Assembly: GCA_012269985.1 (NCBI GenBank)
Contig: JAAXJF010000011.1
Coordinates: 1-64,000 of the forward strand
Length of the DNA stretch: 64,000 nucleotides
DNA from: Acidimicrobiaceae bacterium
GTDB lineage: Bacteria; Actinomycetota; Acidimicrobiia; Acidimicrobiales; Ilumatobacteraceae
Direction of reading: 5' to 3'
Shown here: positions 42,524 to 50,824 of the stretch, piece by piece
Numbering within the stretch: the first letter of the stretch is position 1
Layout of the letters: each line of letters opens with the position of its first letter
Made by a program: the position numbers and the translations under genes
Notes under the pieces: generated by a model
What the model saw: the letters and a program-made list of their open reading frames with translations, nothing else
What the model was told of the DNA's origin: nothing
Databases searched by the model: none

Positions 42524-43104
42524 GCCCGTCGCCCATCAAGAAGTTCGTTCAAGTCAGCAGAAATATCAGACGAAGGCACGCCGAACGGCCACGTGAGTAG
42601 CAGGGTTCCTTGGTCATCGACAACATACAGCGACGTCGAGTGTGCAACTTCGATGTCGGCGCCCACATTCTCGACAAGATAACTCGCACCAAACGGTTGA
42701 GCGGCCGCGGCTAGTTCGGATTCGTCGGTCGTACCGAGAGCGATCGCAGTTGGGATGAAGCTTTTGACGTAACCGTCGAGCACGGCGAGGTCGCGATCAG
42801 GATCGACCGTCACCATTGCGACCTCGACGCGAGATGCATCATCGAGACGGCGAAGTGCGACCGTGAGGTCTTGAAGTGTTGTTGGGCAGATATCCGGGCA
42901 ATTCGTGTAGCCGAAATAGATTGCGAGCAGGTTGCCGCTGCTGGCAACGAGTTCGCGCGACGACTCCCCACCGATGACCGGAAGGCTGATCCCCTGAGAC
43001 GATGGCGCGGGAGTTCTCACATACCCTGAGAACTCTCGGGTACCGCCACAGCTGGATGCAATCGCCAACACCGCACACGAGACGGCAAGCAAGCGGCGCG
43101 TCAT
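42520..43104 (-). CDS. SCO1/SenC family copper chaperone lipoprotein
   Basis: 194-residue thioredoxin-fold protein that assembles the CuA centre. Lipobox IASSC at 16-19/20, YTNCPDICP with C69 and C73, and the distal copper ligand H155 in VAHSTSLY. It shares 4-nt overlaps with both neighbours. All residues needed for copper binding are present. Confidence 0.9.
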   Translation of the reverse strand: MTRRLLAVSCAVLAIASSCGGTREFSGYVRTPAPSSQGISLPVIGGESSRELVASSGNLLAIYFGYTNCPDICPTTLQDLTVALRRLDDASRVEVAMVTVDPDRDLAVLDGYVKSFIPTAIALGTTDESELAAAAQPFGASYLVENVGADIEVAHSTSLYVVDDQGTLLLTWPFGVPSSDISADLNELLDGRRA

Positions 43105-43505
43105 GGCAATGGCATCTCTTCGATGAACTGTGCGACGAGGTCTGCTTGTTCAGCCGTCAGACCGTTCTGCGGCATCTTGATGTTGTAGCCCGCAACGAGC
43201 TGTGCCTGGGGAAGAAGTATCGACTCAACGAGGTACTCGCGATCGGCGAGCACCGATGAACCATCGCTCAACGCAACCGTAGAGCCAGCATGGCCAGCCA
43301 ACGTCGGGCCGACCCCACCACTACCGTTCGCTCCATGACATGCTGCGCAACCGTTGTTGTCGTAGAGGGTCTTTCCCTCCCGTGCGCCGTCTGAAAGAGA
43401 AAGTTCAGGCTCGGTTGAACACGCACCGACTCCGATAGCTAATCCGATGACGGCAGTCAGCCGAACCCAGAAGATCGATCGATGGCCTCGCACACCTACA
43501 GTCAA
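43101..43505 (-). CDS. Lipoprotein class I cytochrome c
   Basis: 134 residues: signal with lipobox GVGAC (29), heme motif CAACH at 53-57, and likely axial Met 111 in IKMPQ. TLYDNNGCAACHGANGSGG and GPTLAG are typical of small cytochrome c domains. TTG start overlapping the methyltransferase stop (TTGA). May pass electrons to the oxidase or serve its assembly. Confidence 0.88.
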   Translation of the reverse strand: MTVGVRGHRSIFWVRLTAVIGLAIGVGACSTEPELSLSDGAREGKTLYDNNGCAACHGANGSGGVGPTLAGHAGSTVALSDGSSVLADREYLVESILLPQAQLVAGYNIKMPQNGLTAEQADLVAQFIEEMPLP

Positions 43506-44920
43506 TCAACGCTTGATGGGTTCTTGCCTATAGGAGAGGCTCTTTTCCGGCGTGGTTGACCGGCGGTACGCCACCATGCCGTAATCATTTCGGCTTCATC
43601 TCCGGTGACCCCGAACGCTGCACACATTTCGATGCCGAATGCGTGTTGTTCGCCGTGCGCAAGTTGTGACACGACCTCTACGTTGAACCGATGTTGCGGC
43701 CAAGGCAACTCAAGAATCGACGTGGGAGAAAGGCGCAGCGAGGTTGGTGAGAGCCCAGTACCGGCCCGTTCGTGCCAGGCGATGAGCGCGGCGATCGGCG
43801 AGTTGATGACTGCGGTAAGTGGCAGAAGGTCATCGACTTCAGATGGGATCACGGTGGTCACCGGCACCCCGGGCAGCCATTCGCCCTTTTCGTCGGCCAC
43901 CGCCTCGATCGTTCTGGTTTGGGCCGCAACGAGCACCTTCGGTCGCAACATTTTGTGTGCCCACTCATTGAATCGGCCAGTGAGGAGCGCAACATCAACT
44001 CGCGGAGCCGCAAAGAGTTGGTGGGCGAAGCGAACCGGATGCGTTCCCCAAAGGCAGAGACCGGGATCAATGAGACCAGATGTCACGAGAGGTGGACCGT
44101 CGTAATGATCCGCAACCGCTGGAACGAGGGCGTAGTACTCGTCACGAAAGTTGGCGGTAGCGGTCGCTCGATCGCTGACCACCCCGGAGGTGTCGAGGGT
44201 TGGAATCGGTGGAATCCCGAGCGCAGTAGTGATCGCAGACGTCCAGGGAGCGTCACTTCCCACGACAGATGCTTTGCGGCGCTCAAAGATGAGAACCGCC
44301 ACGGTCACATCAGCATCAAATTGAGGGGATGATGACCACCATGACGTCACAGGAGTCGCAAGCGACGTGACGCGCGATCTCAACTCAGCGGTATCTCGCG
44401 AGGCGAGCACTGATTGAGGCAGCACGATTGCAAGGCGGCCACCTGGTCGAAGCGCCTCGACGCCAGCAAGGCAGAATTCCATTGCGCTATTTGCGTATGG
44501 GCCTCCACCCCGCTTGCTTGCACCTTTGCGAGTCGTGGACGCAGATAACTGTGACAGAAATGGTGGGTTTGAAATAACGAGATCGAATCCGTGCTCACTA
44601 TGAAACGCAGCCCAGTCGATGTCGAGTCCATTGGCCTCAACAAATTCGATGTCGTGTGCCTCATTGCTCTCTCGCGTCTGTGGATTGACATCGCAGCCGA
44701 CGAGTGAGCATCTTCTGGGCACTCGTTGCTTCACTGCGAGGAGCAGTCGTCCATCGCCGCATGAAGGGTCAAGGATTCGCATTTTGTCAGATGTCGGCCC
44801 TATGGGCCAGCCATCGCGGGTGAGGAGATCGAGCATCTGTTCGATGAGTGCCGGAGGCGTGTACCACGAGCCAAGACGGCGGCGCTCTTCGCTGTTGGCC
44901 ACCGATTGTTGATCCGACAC
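43502..44920 (-). CDS. N6-adenine DNA methyltransferase-like protein
   Basis: A 472-residue class I SAM-dependent methyltransferase of the TaqI/N6_Mtase type. The N-terminal [14 protein letters not shown] (motif X-like), the SAM loop DPSCGDG at 51-57, a CDVNP acidic strand and the catalytic NPPF at 118-121 are all present; a C-terminal region of about 250 residues could recognise a target. No restriction endonuclease is adjacent. It is the first gene of a five-gene unit otherwise devoted to copper and cytochrome proteins, joined by 4-nt overlaps. GTG start, 23 bp from the divergent coaA start. Confidence 0.82.
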   Translation of the reverse strand: MSDQQSVANSEERRRLGSWYTPPALIEQMLDLLTRDGWPIGPTSDKMRILDPSCGDGRLLLAVKQRVPRRCSLVGCDVNPQTRESNEAHDIEFVEANGLDIDWAAFHSEHGFDLVISNPPFLSQLSASTTRKGASKRGGGPYANSAMEFCLAGVEALRPGGRLAIVLPQSVLASRDTAELRSRVTSLATPVTSWWSSSPQFDADVTVAVLIFERRKASVVGSDAPWTSAITTALGIPPIPTLDTSGVVSDRATATANFRDEYYALVPAVADHYDGPPLVTSGLIDPGLCLWGTHPVRFAHQLFAAPRVDVALLTGRFNEWAHKMLRPKVLVAAQTRTIEAVADEKGEWLPGVPVTTVIPSEVDDLLPLTAVINSPIAALIAWHERAGTGLSPTSLRLSPTSILELPWPQHRFNVEVVSQLAHGEQHAFGIEMCAAFGVTGDEAEMITAWWRTAGQPRRKRASPIGKNPSSVD

Positions 44921-44930
44921 ATTTCCAGCG

Positions 44931-44936
44931 TAGGGT
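44931..44936 (+). promoter_or_regulatory. -10 box, leaderless coaA start
   Basis: TAGGGT, 7 nt before the GTG at 44944. Confidence 0.5.
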
Positions 44937-44943
44937 CACTGCC

Positions 44944-45858
44944 GTGCCAAGTGGGTACATCGAATTCGACAGGGCCGAATGGGCCGCACTTCGCGCCGCG
45001 ACACCGTTGACGCTGGCTGAGGCCGATCTCGAACAACTACGAGGTATCAACGAGCAGATTGATCTTGAAGAGGTCGCTGCCGTGTATCTCCCGTTGAGCC
45101 GCCTGCTCAACCTCTATGTGAGTGCGGTGCAAGATCTACACCGAGTGTCCGCAACTTTTCTCGGAGCGTACGCACCGAAGGTGCCTTACGTCATTGGAGT
45201 GGCTGGATCGGTTGCTGTTGGGAAGAGCACATTCAGTCGAATCTTGCAGGCATTGCTCTCGCGCTGGCCAGACCATCCAGCGGTTGATCTCGTGACCACC
45301 GATGGGTTCCTCTATCCGAACGCAGAACTTCAAGCCCGCGGCCTCATGGAGCGCAAAGGTTTTCCAGAAAGCTATGACACCCGTGCGCTCATCGAGTTTC
45401 TGCGCAATGTGAAGAGTGGAGCGACAGCATCAGCCCCGGTTTACGACCACATCACTTATGACATTGTTTCTGACGAACGGGTTGTTGTCGAGTCACCCGA
45501 CATTGTCATTGTCGAAGGCATCAATGTGTTGCAGGTTGGTGGCGACGAGTCAGAATTTGTGTCCGACTACTTCGATTTCTCTATTTATGTCGATGCGGAT
45601 GAACTACATATTCAAGAGTGGTACGTCGAGCGATTCTTAGCGTTTAGAGAGTCAGTGTTCCAGCGTGAAGACAGCTTTTTCGCGCACTATGCGCACCTCA
45701 GCGACGATGAAGCAGCGGGGATGGCAAAGTCAATCTGGCAACGAATTAACGGGGTGAACCTCAGCGAGAACATCATGCCGACCAGAAATCGAGCCTCGCT
45801 CGTTGTGCGAAAGGGCCTAGACCATCGCGTATCTGAGGTCCGACTTCGGCGGCTGTGA
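44944..45858 (+). CDS. coaA: Pantothenate kinase, type I
   Basis: First step of CoA synthesis. The 304 residues show the P-loop [12 protein letters not shown] (85-96), [33 protein letters not shown] and [13 protein letters not shown] start chosen from the -10 box and the family length; an earlier start at 44848 would run into the divergent gene. Ends 4 bp from the convergent HAD gene. Confidence 0.94.
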   Translation: MPSGYIEFDRAEWAALRAATPLTLAEADLEQLRGINEQIDLEEVAAVYLPLSRLLNLYVSAVQDLHRVSATFLGAYAPKVPYVIGVAGSVAVGKSTFSRILQALLSRWPDHPAVDLVTTDGFLYPNAELQARGLMERKGFPESYDTRALIEFLRNVKSGATASAPVYDHITYDIVSDERVVVESPDIVIVEGINVLQVGGDESEFVSDYFDFSIYVDADELHIQEWYVERFLAFRESVFQREDSFFAHYAHLSDDEAAGMAKSIWQRINGVNLSENIMPTRNRASLVVRKGLDHRVSEVRLRRL

Positions 45859-45862
45859 CGGT

Positions 45863-46573
45863 TTAGGACGGGTTCTCGGTGGCGAGCCACTCGACGACGT
45901 CTGAGATGGAGGCAACGGTGTCGAAGGTCCCTTTAGGGGCATCGACAACCTCATGGTCCCATGTGACGTGGTACGGGATATGAAGGCCGAAACCTCCAAG
46001 TTCGACGACGGGCAGGATGTCTGAACGAACCGAGTTGCCGACCATAAGAAATGTCGATGGGTTGATACCCCACTCGTTGAGAATTGCTCGGTAGGTCGAC
46101 ACATCTTTCTCGAGAACGATTTTGATGTGCTCGAATACATGATGCAGACCGGAGGTTTGGACTTTGCGCGTTTGGTGAACGAGATCACCTTTGGTGATCA
46201 TCACTACCCGGTGGGTTTGAGCAACAGCGTGCAGGGCGTCAGCGACGCCATCGAGAAGTCTTACGGGCTCTCGCAGCATGTCGTGAATGTGATCAACGAG
46301 AATGCCAATGTCTCGAGAGGGGACGGTGCCCGCCGACGAGGTCACCGCTGCTTCGATCATCGAAAGGCCAAATGCTTTGACGCCATAGCCCGATATTGCA
46401 AGGTTGCCGAGCTCGGTGGCACGAAGTGCATCTTCGAGATCAACTCCTGGCGAGGCATATGGGCTCACCGTGTCAACAAAGAGCCGTTCAGCCTCGTCGA
46501 ATCCGTCTTGGCATTGCCATAAGGTATCGTCGGCATCAAAGCCGACCACCTCGATCATGTCACCGCGCCGCAT
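45863..46573 (-). CDS. HAD family hydrolase
   Basis: 236 residues. The nucleophile motif is GFDADDTLW near residue 12, motif II VVMITKG, the motif III Lys in the KIVLEKD region, and FLMVGNSVRSDI in place of the usual GD..DI. Most like phosphatases of the YjjG/Gph type; substrate unknown. An ATG at 46558 would remove five residues. The start overlaps the regulator's stop (TGATG), making the third gene of a unit. Confidence 0.85.
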   Translation of the reverse strand: MRRGDMIEVVGFDADDTLWQCQDGFDEAERLFVDTVSPYASPGVDLEDALRATELGNLAISGYGVKAFGLSMIEAAVTSSAGTVPSRDIGILVDHIHDMLREPVRLLDGVADALHAVAQTHRVVMITKGDLVHQTRKVQTSGLHHVFEHIKIVLEKDVSTYRAILNEWGINPSTFLMVGNSVRSDILPVVELGGFGLHIPYHVTWDHEVVDAPKGTFDTVASISDVVEWLATENPS

Positions 46574-46938
46574 CAGCGATGAATTGCATTGAGATAGTTG
46601 TACACCGTGATCCGGCTCACTCCCATTGCATCGGCAAGGTCTTCGACGGCTCGTCGTAGCGTGAAGGCGCCTCGTTCATCGAGGAGCCTCACCGCGCGCT
46701 GTTTGTCCTCGCGTGACATGTCGGCAAGCCGCCCGCCGATTTCACTTTCTACCGACTCGATCATGCGATCAAGGGCACCGTGTAACTGTGGAAGCCGAAC
46801 CGCTGCAACAATCTCGCCATTGGCCTCTAGAGAAATGTCTGACGGCAGAGCGGCGGCCGGCTCGACTGCAGTGGCGCCAATCGCGTCGAGCAGAGGTCGG
46901 ATCGTGGAGACCAGTGGGTGTTGGTCGGAGGGGTTCAT
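46573..46938 (-). CDS. DNA-binding protein with DauR/YheO-type helix-turn-helix
   Basis: A 121-residue putative regulator. The C-terminal 50 residues match the HTH_22 domain: LLDERGAFTLRRAVEDLADA then MGVSRITVYNYLN. The N-terminal half is unlike the PAS-type YheO domain that usually precedes it, so the sensing part is different or lost. It overlaps both neighbours by a few nt, and may control this operon (inference). Confidence 0.78.
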   Translation of the reverse strand: MNPSDQHPLVSTIRPLLDAIGATAVEPAAALPSDISLEANGEIVAAVRLPQLHGALDRMIESVESEIGGRLADMSREDKQRAVRLLDERGAFTLRRAVEDLADAMGVSRITVYNYLNAIHR

Positions 46939-47174
46939 GTTGTGGTATCTCCAACGACGTCAACATTCACCCGAGTGGCCCCGTGTGCAAACGCCGCTTT
47001 GAGAACCGCAGCAACGACGTTGGGGATGTCCTCCTCGTCAGCGTCACAACTTGAGCCGAAGGCTCCAAACTCAGCGGTGATGCCAAGCGAGGCGAGTACC
47101 GCGATGGGTTCGGTCACATGAGCACCGGGTTGGCCCTCAACGAACGGCTCAATAGTGAAATCAATTCGTGCCAC
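46935..47174 (-). CDS. Small YkoF/thiamine-binding-like protein
   Basis: 79 residues with a ferredoxin-like alpha-beta pattern, FTIEPFVEGQPGAHVTEPIA and VVAAVLKAAFAHGATRVNVD, resembling the YkoF/MTH1187-type thiamine-binding group. The match is by pattern only. GTG start with TACACT 6 nt upstream, marking it as first gene of the three-gene unit with the HTH and HAD proteins. Confidence 0.65.
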   Translation of the reverse strand: MARIDFTIEPFVEGQPGAHVTEPIAVLASLGITAEFGAFGSSCDADEEDIPNVVAAVLKAAFAHGATRVNVDVVGDTTT

Positions 47175-47180
47175 GAGTCA

Positions 47181-47186
47181 AGTGTA
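47181..47186 (-). promoter_or_regulatory. -10 box, leaderless start of the YkoF-like/HTH/HAD operon
   Basis: TACACT on the reverse strand, 6 nt before the GTG at 47174. Confidence 0.5.
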
Positions 47187-47216
47187 CGAGAGTTACTGAG
47201 GTGCTGGAGATGCGGG

Positions 47217-47473
47217 TTAGCCGCCCACGACTCTGAGTAGTTCCTCAGATCGAGCAATACAGTCTCGACCCGCCGACCCAAATGCTTCATCGAGACGATG
47301 GAGGGTCTGTTTGAACGAACCTTTCCATTCCTGCTCAAAGCGTTGGCGTGCTGGGCCCTGCCATGTGGTTGATCTGATCGTGCGATCGACGGTCGACATC
47401 AGTTGAGCGATCACCGACATCGTGGTTCGTGAAGCGTTCGTCTGAGTTGCTCTGGATTGGCTCCGTACATCAT
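47217..47473 (-). pseudogene. WXG100 (ESX-type) protein, frameshifted
   Basis: The ATG at 47473 has GAGG 8 nt upstream and reads MMYGANPEQLRR, a usual start for actinobacterial WXG100 proteins, but ends at a TGA at 47411. From about codon 11 the frame shifted by -1 continues as QTNASRTTMSVIAQLM and on to a WQG motif with QRFEQEW downstream, ending at 47217. Joined, the product would be about 85 residues with the WxG near residue 39, as expected for the family. One nucleotide appears to be missing between 47430 and 47450. No slippery heptamer is visible, so mutation or sequencing error is likelier than programmed shifting. An ATG at 47420 could still express the second half alone. Confidence 0.65.
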
Positions 47474-47538
47474 TGCGTAACCTCGTTTTGATTTAGAGGG
47501 TCGCAACAGAGTGCGGAGCGTCGTGTGCTCGCCGCAAA

Positions 47539-48120
47539 TCAGTCGCCGGTGAGCGGCCAGGAGCGGACTCCTTCGGCCAAGCCTTCGATAAGACTTTCCG
47601 TGTGGGGCGTCAAGCCCCCCTCCCAGTCCCACCACATCGGTGATGTTCCCCTCACACGTGGAGGGAGTTCGATCTGAACGCCACCATGTTTTGGAAGGTT
47701 GACAGGGTTCTTGGGGTGAAGCCCTCTAAGGTATTTGGGGATGTCGTCGACGTCGTCGATGAGGTTGTACGCCGGCAAGTGTGGCTGAAGCACAGACCTT
47801 AAGTGTTTGGCTAGCGGTCGGTTTGTACCCCCGAGTAGTAGGGACGAGAAGAGACCTCGCCTTCCGAAGCCGTGGATGGTGATGACGACATCGACGTGTT
47901 CAAAAAATGAGCGCATCGTGGGAGATTCATCTGGTTGAAAACGCGTTGATGGCAGATGAGGGGGGTCTCCGTCTGGATGAATGACCGCGTAGTACGACGC
48001 ATTCGACTGGGCTGCTGCTTCACGAGCCACGATGTCGGTTAAGGCTTCGAGACCGCCTCCGTGAAATGCCATAAAGCCAAACGTTGACCGCAGGGTCAAC
48101 TCTTCATGAACACCGTCCAT
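47539..48120 (-). CDS. Poly-gamma-glutamate hydrolase-like (PghP/DUF867) protein
   Basis: About 193 residues from the ATG at 48120. It matches the zinc-peptidase-like family first known from phages that degrade poly-gamma-glutamate capsules: FMAFHGGGLEALTDIVAREAA carrying HGG and Glu, then HLPSTRF, and VVITIHGFGRRG carrying a later His. No signal peptide is evident. The frame is open to a TTG at 48210, which would add 30 residues and almost meet orn. No phage genes accompany it. Confidence 0.75.
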   Translation of the reverse strand: MDGVHEELTLRSTFGFMAFHGGGLEALTDIVAREAAAQSNASYYAVIHPDGDPPHLPSTRFQPDESPTMRSFFEHVDVVITIHGFGRRGLFSSLLLGGTNRPLAKHLRSVLQPHLPAYNLIDDVDDIPKYLRGLHPKNPVNLPKHGGVQIELPPRVRGTSPMWWDWEGGLTPHTESLIEGLAEGVRSWPLTGD

Positions 48121-48226
48121 TTGGAGGAGTTCAGCGAAGGTTGTCGGAGACACCTCTACATCGTGGCAGATCGACCGGATCAATGTCGCCTGCTCCTGCG
48201 GTCTACCCAAAACTGTCGACGCCCCG

Positions 48227-48232
48227 TAACAT
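48227..48232 (+). promoter_or_regulatory. -10 box, leaderless orn start
   Basis: TAACAT, 7 nt before the GTG at 48240. Confidence 0.4.
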
Positions 48233-48239
48233 CAAGGGC

Positions 48240-48815
48240 GTGCTGGTATGGATGGACCTAGAAATGACAGGACTCGACCACATGAGTGATGTCATCGTTG
48301 AGATTGCGACGATCATTACCGATGATGAGCTCAACATCATCGCAGAGGGCCCTGATCTGGTGATTCATCAACCAGAAGAAGTTCTTAACAAGATGAACGA
48401 GGTCGTCACTAACATGCACACCGAGTCAGGCCTGCTCAATCAGATCACAGCATCAACGTTGAGTCTCGATGAGGCGGGACGTCTCACCCTTGACTTCATT
48501 AAAGAGCACTGTCCGGAGGCAGGAACCGTGCCACTTTGTGGCAACTCGATCGGCACCGATCGCAGATTTCTCGCTCGTTATCTGCCCGAAATCGAGAACT
48601 ACCTCCACTACCGGAGTGTTGATGTGTCAAGCATCAAAGAACTTGTTCGGCGCTGGTATCCCGAGGCAAATGCACGCCGACCGTGGAAGCCAAATTCTCA
48701 TCGAGCGCTCGATGACATCAAGGAGAGCGTGGCCGAACTGCAGCACTACCAGCGGGTTGTATTCCGGTCGCCAGGCGAGGTGACCAAGTTGTTGTCTGAC
48801 GACCCACCGTCGTGA
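48240..48815 (+). CDS. orn: Oligoribonuclease
   Basis: DEDDh 3'-5' exonuclease that degrades very short RNA and pGpG. In 191 residues: WMDLEMTGLD (first DE), CGNSIGTDRRFLARY (Asp), HYRSVDVSSIKEL and SHRALDDIKESV (His, Asp). The GTG at 48240 puts the catalytic motif at the extreme N-terminus, normal for the family, and is supported by the -10 box; an ATG at 48183 would add 19 residues. Confidence 0.92.
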   Translation: MLVWMDLEMTGLDHMSDVIVEIATIITDDELNIIAEGPDLVIHQPEEVLNKMNEVVTNMHTESGLLNQITASTLSLDEAGRLTLDFIKEHCPEAGTVPLCGNSIGTDRRFLARYLPEIENYLHYRSVDVSSIKELVRRWYPEANARRPWKPNSHRALDDIKESVAELQHYQRVVFRSPGEVTKLLSDDPPS

Positions 48816-48855
48816 ACAATTGACGTGGGGGTGCTTCGCAGGCGACACTCGTCAG

Positions 48856-49830
48856 ATGCGAGCAGCAGTTGTAGAACAGTACGGAGGACCCGACGCCATC
48901 GTGGTGAAAGAGGTCGCAGACCCGACGCCGGGCCCAGACGAGATTCGCGTCGCAGTGTCGTACAGTGCCTGCAACCGCGCCGACACGTTGCAGCGCCAGG
49001 GCGCGTACCCAGACCCCGTCAAACGAGAGCACGAAATTCTCGGTCTTGAGTACGCAGGTGTCGTCGAGTCGATCGGATCTCGGGTCACTCAATGGTCGAT
49101 GGGCGATCGAGTCATGGGAATTGAGGCGGGGGCGTGCAACGCTGAACTCGTTATCACTCACGAACGCATGGCGATGCCAGTTCCTGAGTCGGTCGCCGAT
49201 GCAGAGATGGCAGGCATTCCAGAGGTCTTTATCACGGCGTGGGACGCGCTCGTGGCCCAAGGCGGCCTCACCTCTGGCTCCTGGGCTCTTGTCCATGCGG
49301 GAGCGAGTGGGGTTGGCACGGCCGCAATTCAGATCGCGAAATCGATTGGAGCGAAGATCGCAGTGACGTGTTCCGCAGGCAAAGCCGACGCATGTCGCGA
49401 CCTTGGCGCAGATCTCGTGCTTGAGCGTTCGCCGGCTGACTGGCTGGCAGCACTCCAAACCGCAGTGCCCCAAGGGATGAATGTGGTACTCGATGTCATC
49501 GGAGGCGAAGAATCAGACCGGAATCTCCGAGCACTCGCCTCCCAGGGTACTGTCATGCAGGTTGGCCTGATGGGCGGGGCATCGTCATCGGTTACGACGG
49601 GGCTCATTCTCGCAAAGCGCGCAACATGGATTGGCACCACCCTTCGTAACCGGCCTATCGAACAGAAAGTGTTGGCCGTTCAGGGCTTCGCTTCCCAGAT
49701 GCTGCCGAGGTTCGACTCCGGTGATTTGCGACCTGTGATCGATACGACGTTTTCGTTAGATGACATCGCAGATGCGCATCGGCATATGGAAGCTGACAAA
49801 AATGTCGGAAAAATTCTGCTGAAAATCTGA
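48856..49830 (+). CDS. NAD(P)H quinone oxidoreductase (zinc-independent MDR)
   Basis: 324 residues, PIG3/quinone-reductase type: RAAVVEQYGGPDAIVV, CNRADTLQRQGAYP, GLEYAGVVESIG and the cofactor segment LVHAGASGVGTAAIQIAKSIG. The ending ADAHRHMEADKNVGKILLK is typical. The ATG at 48856 gives the family N-terminus. Lies 40 bp downstream of orn. Confidence 0.9.
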   Translation: MRAAVVEQYGGPDAIVVKEVADPTPGPDEIRVAVSYSACNRADTLQRQGAYPDPVKREHEILGLEYAGVVESIGSRVTQWSMGDRVMGIEAGACNAELVITHERMAMPVPESVADAEMAGIPEVFITAWDALVAQGGLTSGSWALVHAGASGVGTAAIQIAKSIGAKIAVTCSAGKADACRDLGADLVLERSPADWLAALQTAVPQGMNVVLDVIGGEESDRNLRALASQGTVMQVGLMGGASSSVTTGLILAKRATWIGTTLRNRPIEQKVLAVQGFASQMLPRFDSGDLRPVIDTTFSLDDIADAHRHMEADKNVGKILLKI

Positions 49831-49849
49831 AAATATGTGAGATGTTGCA

Positions 49850-50212
49850 ATGTTCGCGCTCTTGAAGAGCATGAGCATTCAACTTGACATTCCAGAATTC
49901 CCCGTAACTCCGCCGTTGCCGCTCGACCGGGCGCGTTGTTCAGATGGAGAAGGTGGGCTTGCCCATCTGTTCTTTTCAGATCATGCCCATGAGCTGGCAC
50001 GAGCAAAGGCGATCTGCAGTCGATGTCGGCTTGCCGACGATTGTTTAGAGGGAGCTCTGCAACGTGGTGAGTATTACGGCGTGTGGGGCGGGCAACTTCT
50101 CATGGAAGGCGCGATCGTCGAAGACCGCCCTCGGCGGGGACGGCCACCAAAAGAACAGCGAGAGATGCTTGTTGCTGATGAGGTGCCCGTGCCGCCGCAC
50201 CTCGTTGCCTAA
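49850..50212 (+). CDS. WhiB family iron-sulfur transcriptional regulator
   Basis: 120 residues with the four [4Fe-4S] cysteines C30, C56, C59 and C65, the GVWGG turn at 77-81 and a basic tail (RPRRGRPPK) that binds DNA. WhiB proteins are found only in actinobacteria and their phages, which is strong taxonomic evidence. Subtype not assigned. It precedes a thiol-redox pair by 12 bp. Confidence 0.93.
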   Translation: MFALLKSMSIQLDIPEFPVTPPLPLDRARCSDGEGGLAHLFFSDHAHELARAKAICSRCRLADDCLEGALQRGEYYGVWGGQLLMEGAIVEDRPRRGRPPKEQREMLVADEVPVPPHLVA

Positions 50213-50218
50213 TAGCCT
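50213..50218 (+). promoter_or_regulatory. -10 box, leaderless TlpA start
   Basis: TAGCCT, 6 nt before the GTG at 50225; its TAG adjoins the whiB TAA stop. Confidence 0.45.
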
Positions 50219-50224
50219 GCAAGG

Positions 50225-50824
50225 GTGAACCGAAATGTTCGTCTGCGACTCTTTGCGGTGGCCATGGGCCTTGTGATGGTTGGTCTTATCGCAGTCGGGG
50301 CGCCAGAGGTGCGTGATGCCATTGTCAACGACGAAACTGACGCGGTTTTGTCAAACCCGGGTGAGTATCAGTTGTCAGAGGAAGGCGAAGTTGCAACGCG
50401 CTCGGTATTTCCATCGGCGGAAGTTATTGATGTGAACGGAGCGACGGTCGATTCTGCGGAGTTCATTGGCGCGCCGATGGTGGTCAATCTGTGGTTCGCA
50501 GCGTGTCCTCCCTGTCAGCGTGAGATGCCGGACTTCGCAGCAGTTCATGAGCGTGTTGGCGACGAGGTCAGGTTTGTGGGAATTAATCCCATTGACTCCG
50601 CATCAGCGATGACGGACTTTGCCGATCGGATGGGCGTTAAGTACGAGCTCTACCGTGACCCACTTGCAGAACTCACTGACGCGTTAGGAACACTCGGGTT
50701 TCCATACACCGTGTTTGTCGATGCTGATGGTGTCATCGTTGGAGATGCGGGCGTTCTCACCGAAGAAGAACTCGTCGGGTTCATCAATGATTATTTCGAT
50801 ATCGAAGGGGGATCCGACATATGA
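50225..50824 (+). CDS. TlpA/ResA-like membrane-anchored thioredoxin
   Basis: 199 residues: one N-terminal membrane helix (about 8-26), a linker, then a thioredoxin fold with LWFAACPPCQREMP (C94, C97) and the cis-Pro loop GFPYTVFVD. Such proteins reduce apocytochrome c or Sco/CuA cysteines outside the cell. The ccdA-like gene overlaps its stop (ATGA), giving a matched electron donor. Confidence 0.9.
   Translation: MNRNVRLRLFAVAMGLVMVGLIAVGAPEVRDAIVNDETDAVLSNPGEYQLSEEGEVATRSVFPSAEVIDVNGATVDSAEFIGAPMVVNLWFAACPPCQREMPDFAAVHERVGDEVRFVGINPIDSASAMTDFADRMGVKYELYRDPLAELTDALGTLGFPYTVFVDADGVIVGDAGVLTEEELVGFINDYFDIEGGSDI

Noticed and set aside
47411-47635. A 74-codon frame as an independent gene
   Set aside because: Only its last 20 codons look coding, and these are the start of the frameshifted WXG100 gene.
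43502-48120. Prophage or restriction island carrying the methyltransferase, WXG100 and poly-gamma-glutamate hydrolase-like genes
   Set aside because: No integrase, phage structural gene, endonuclease or repeat is present, and housekeeping genes (coaA, orn) are interleaved.
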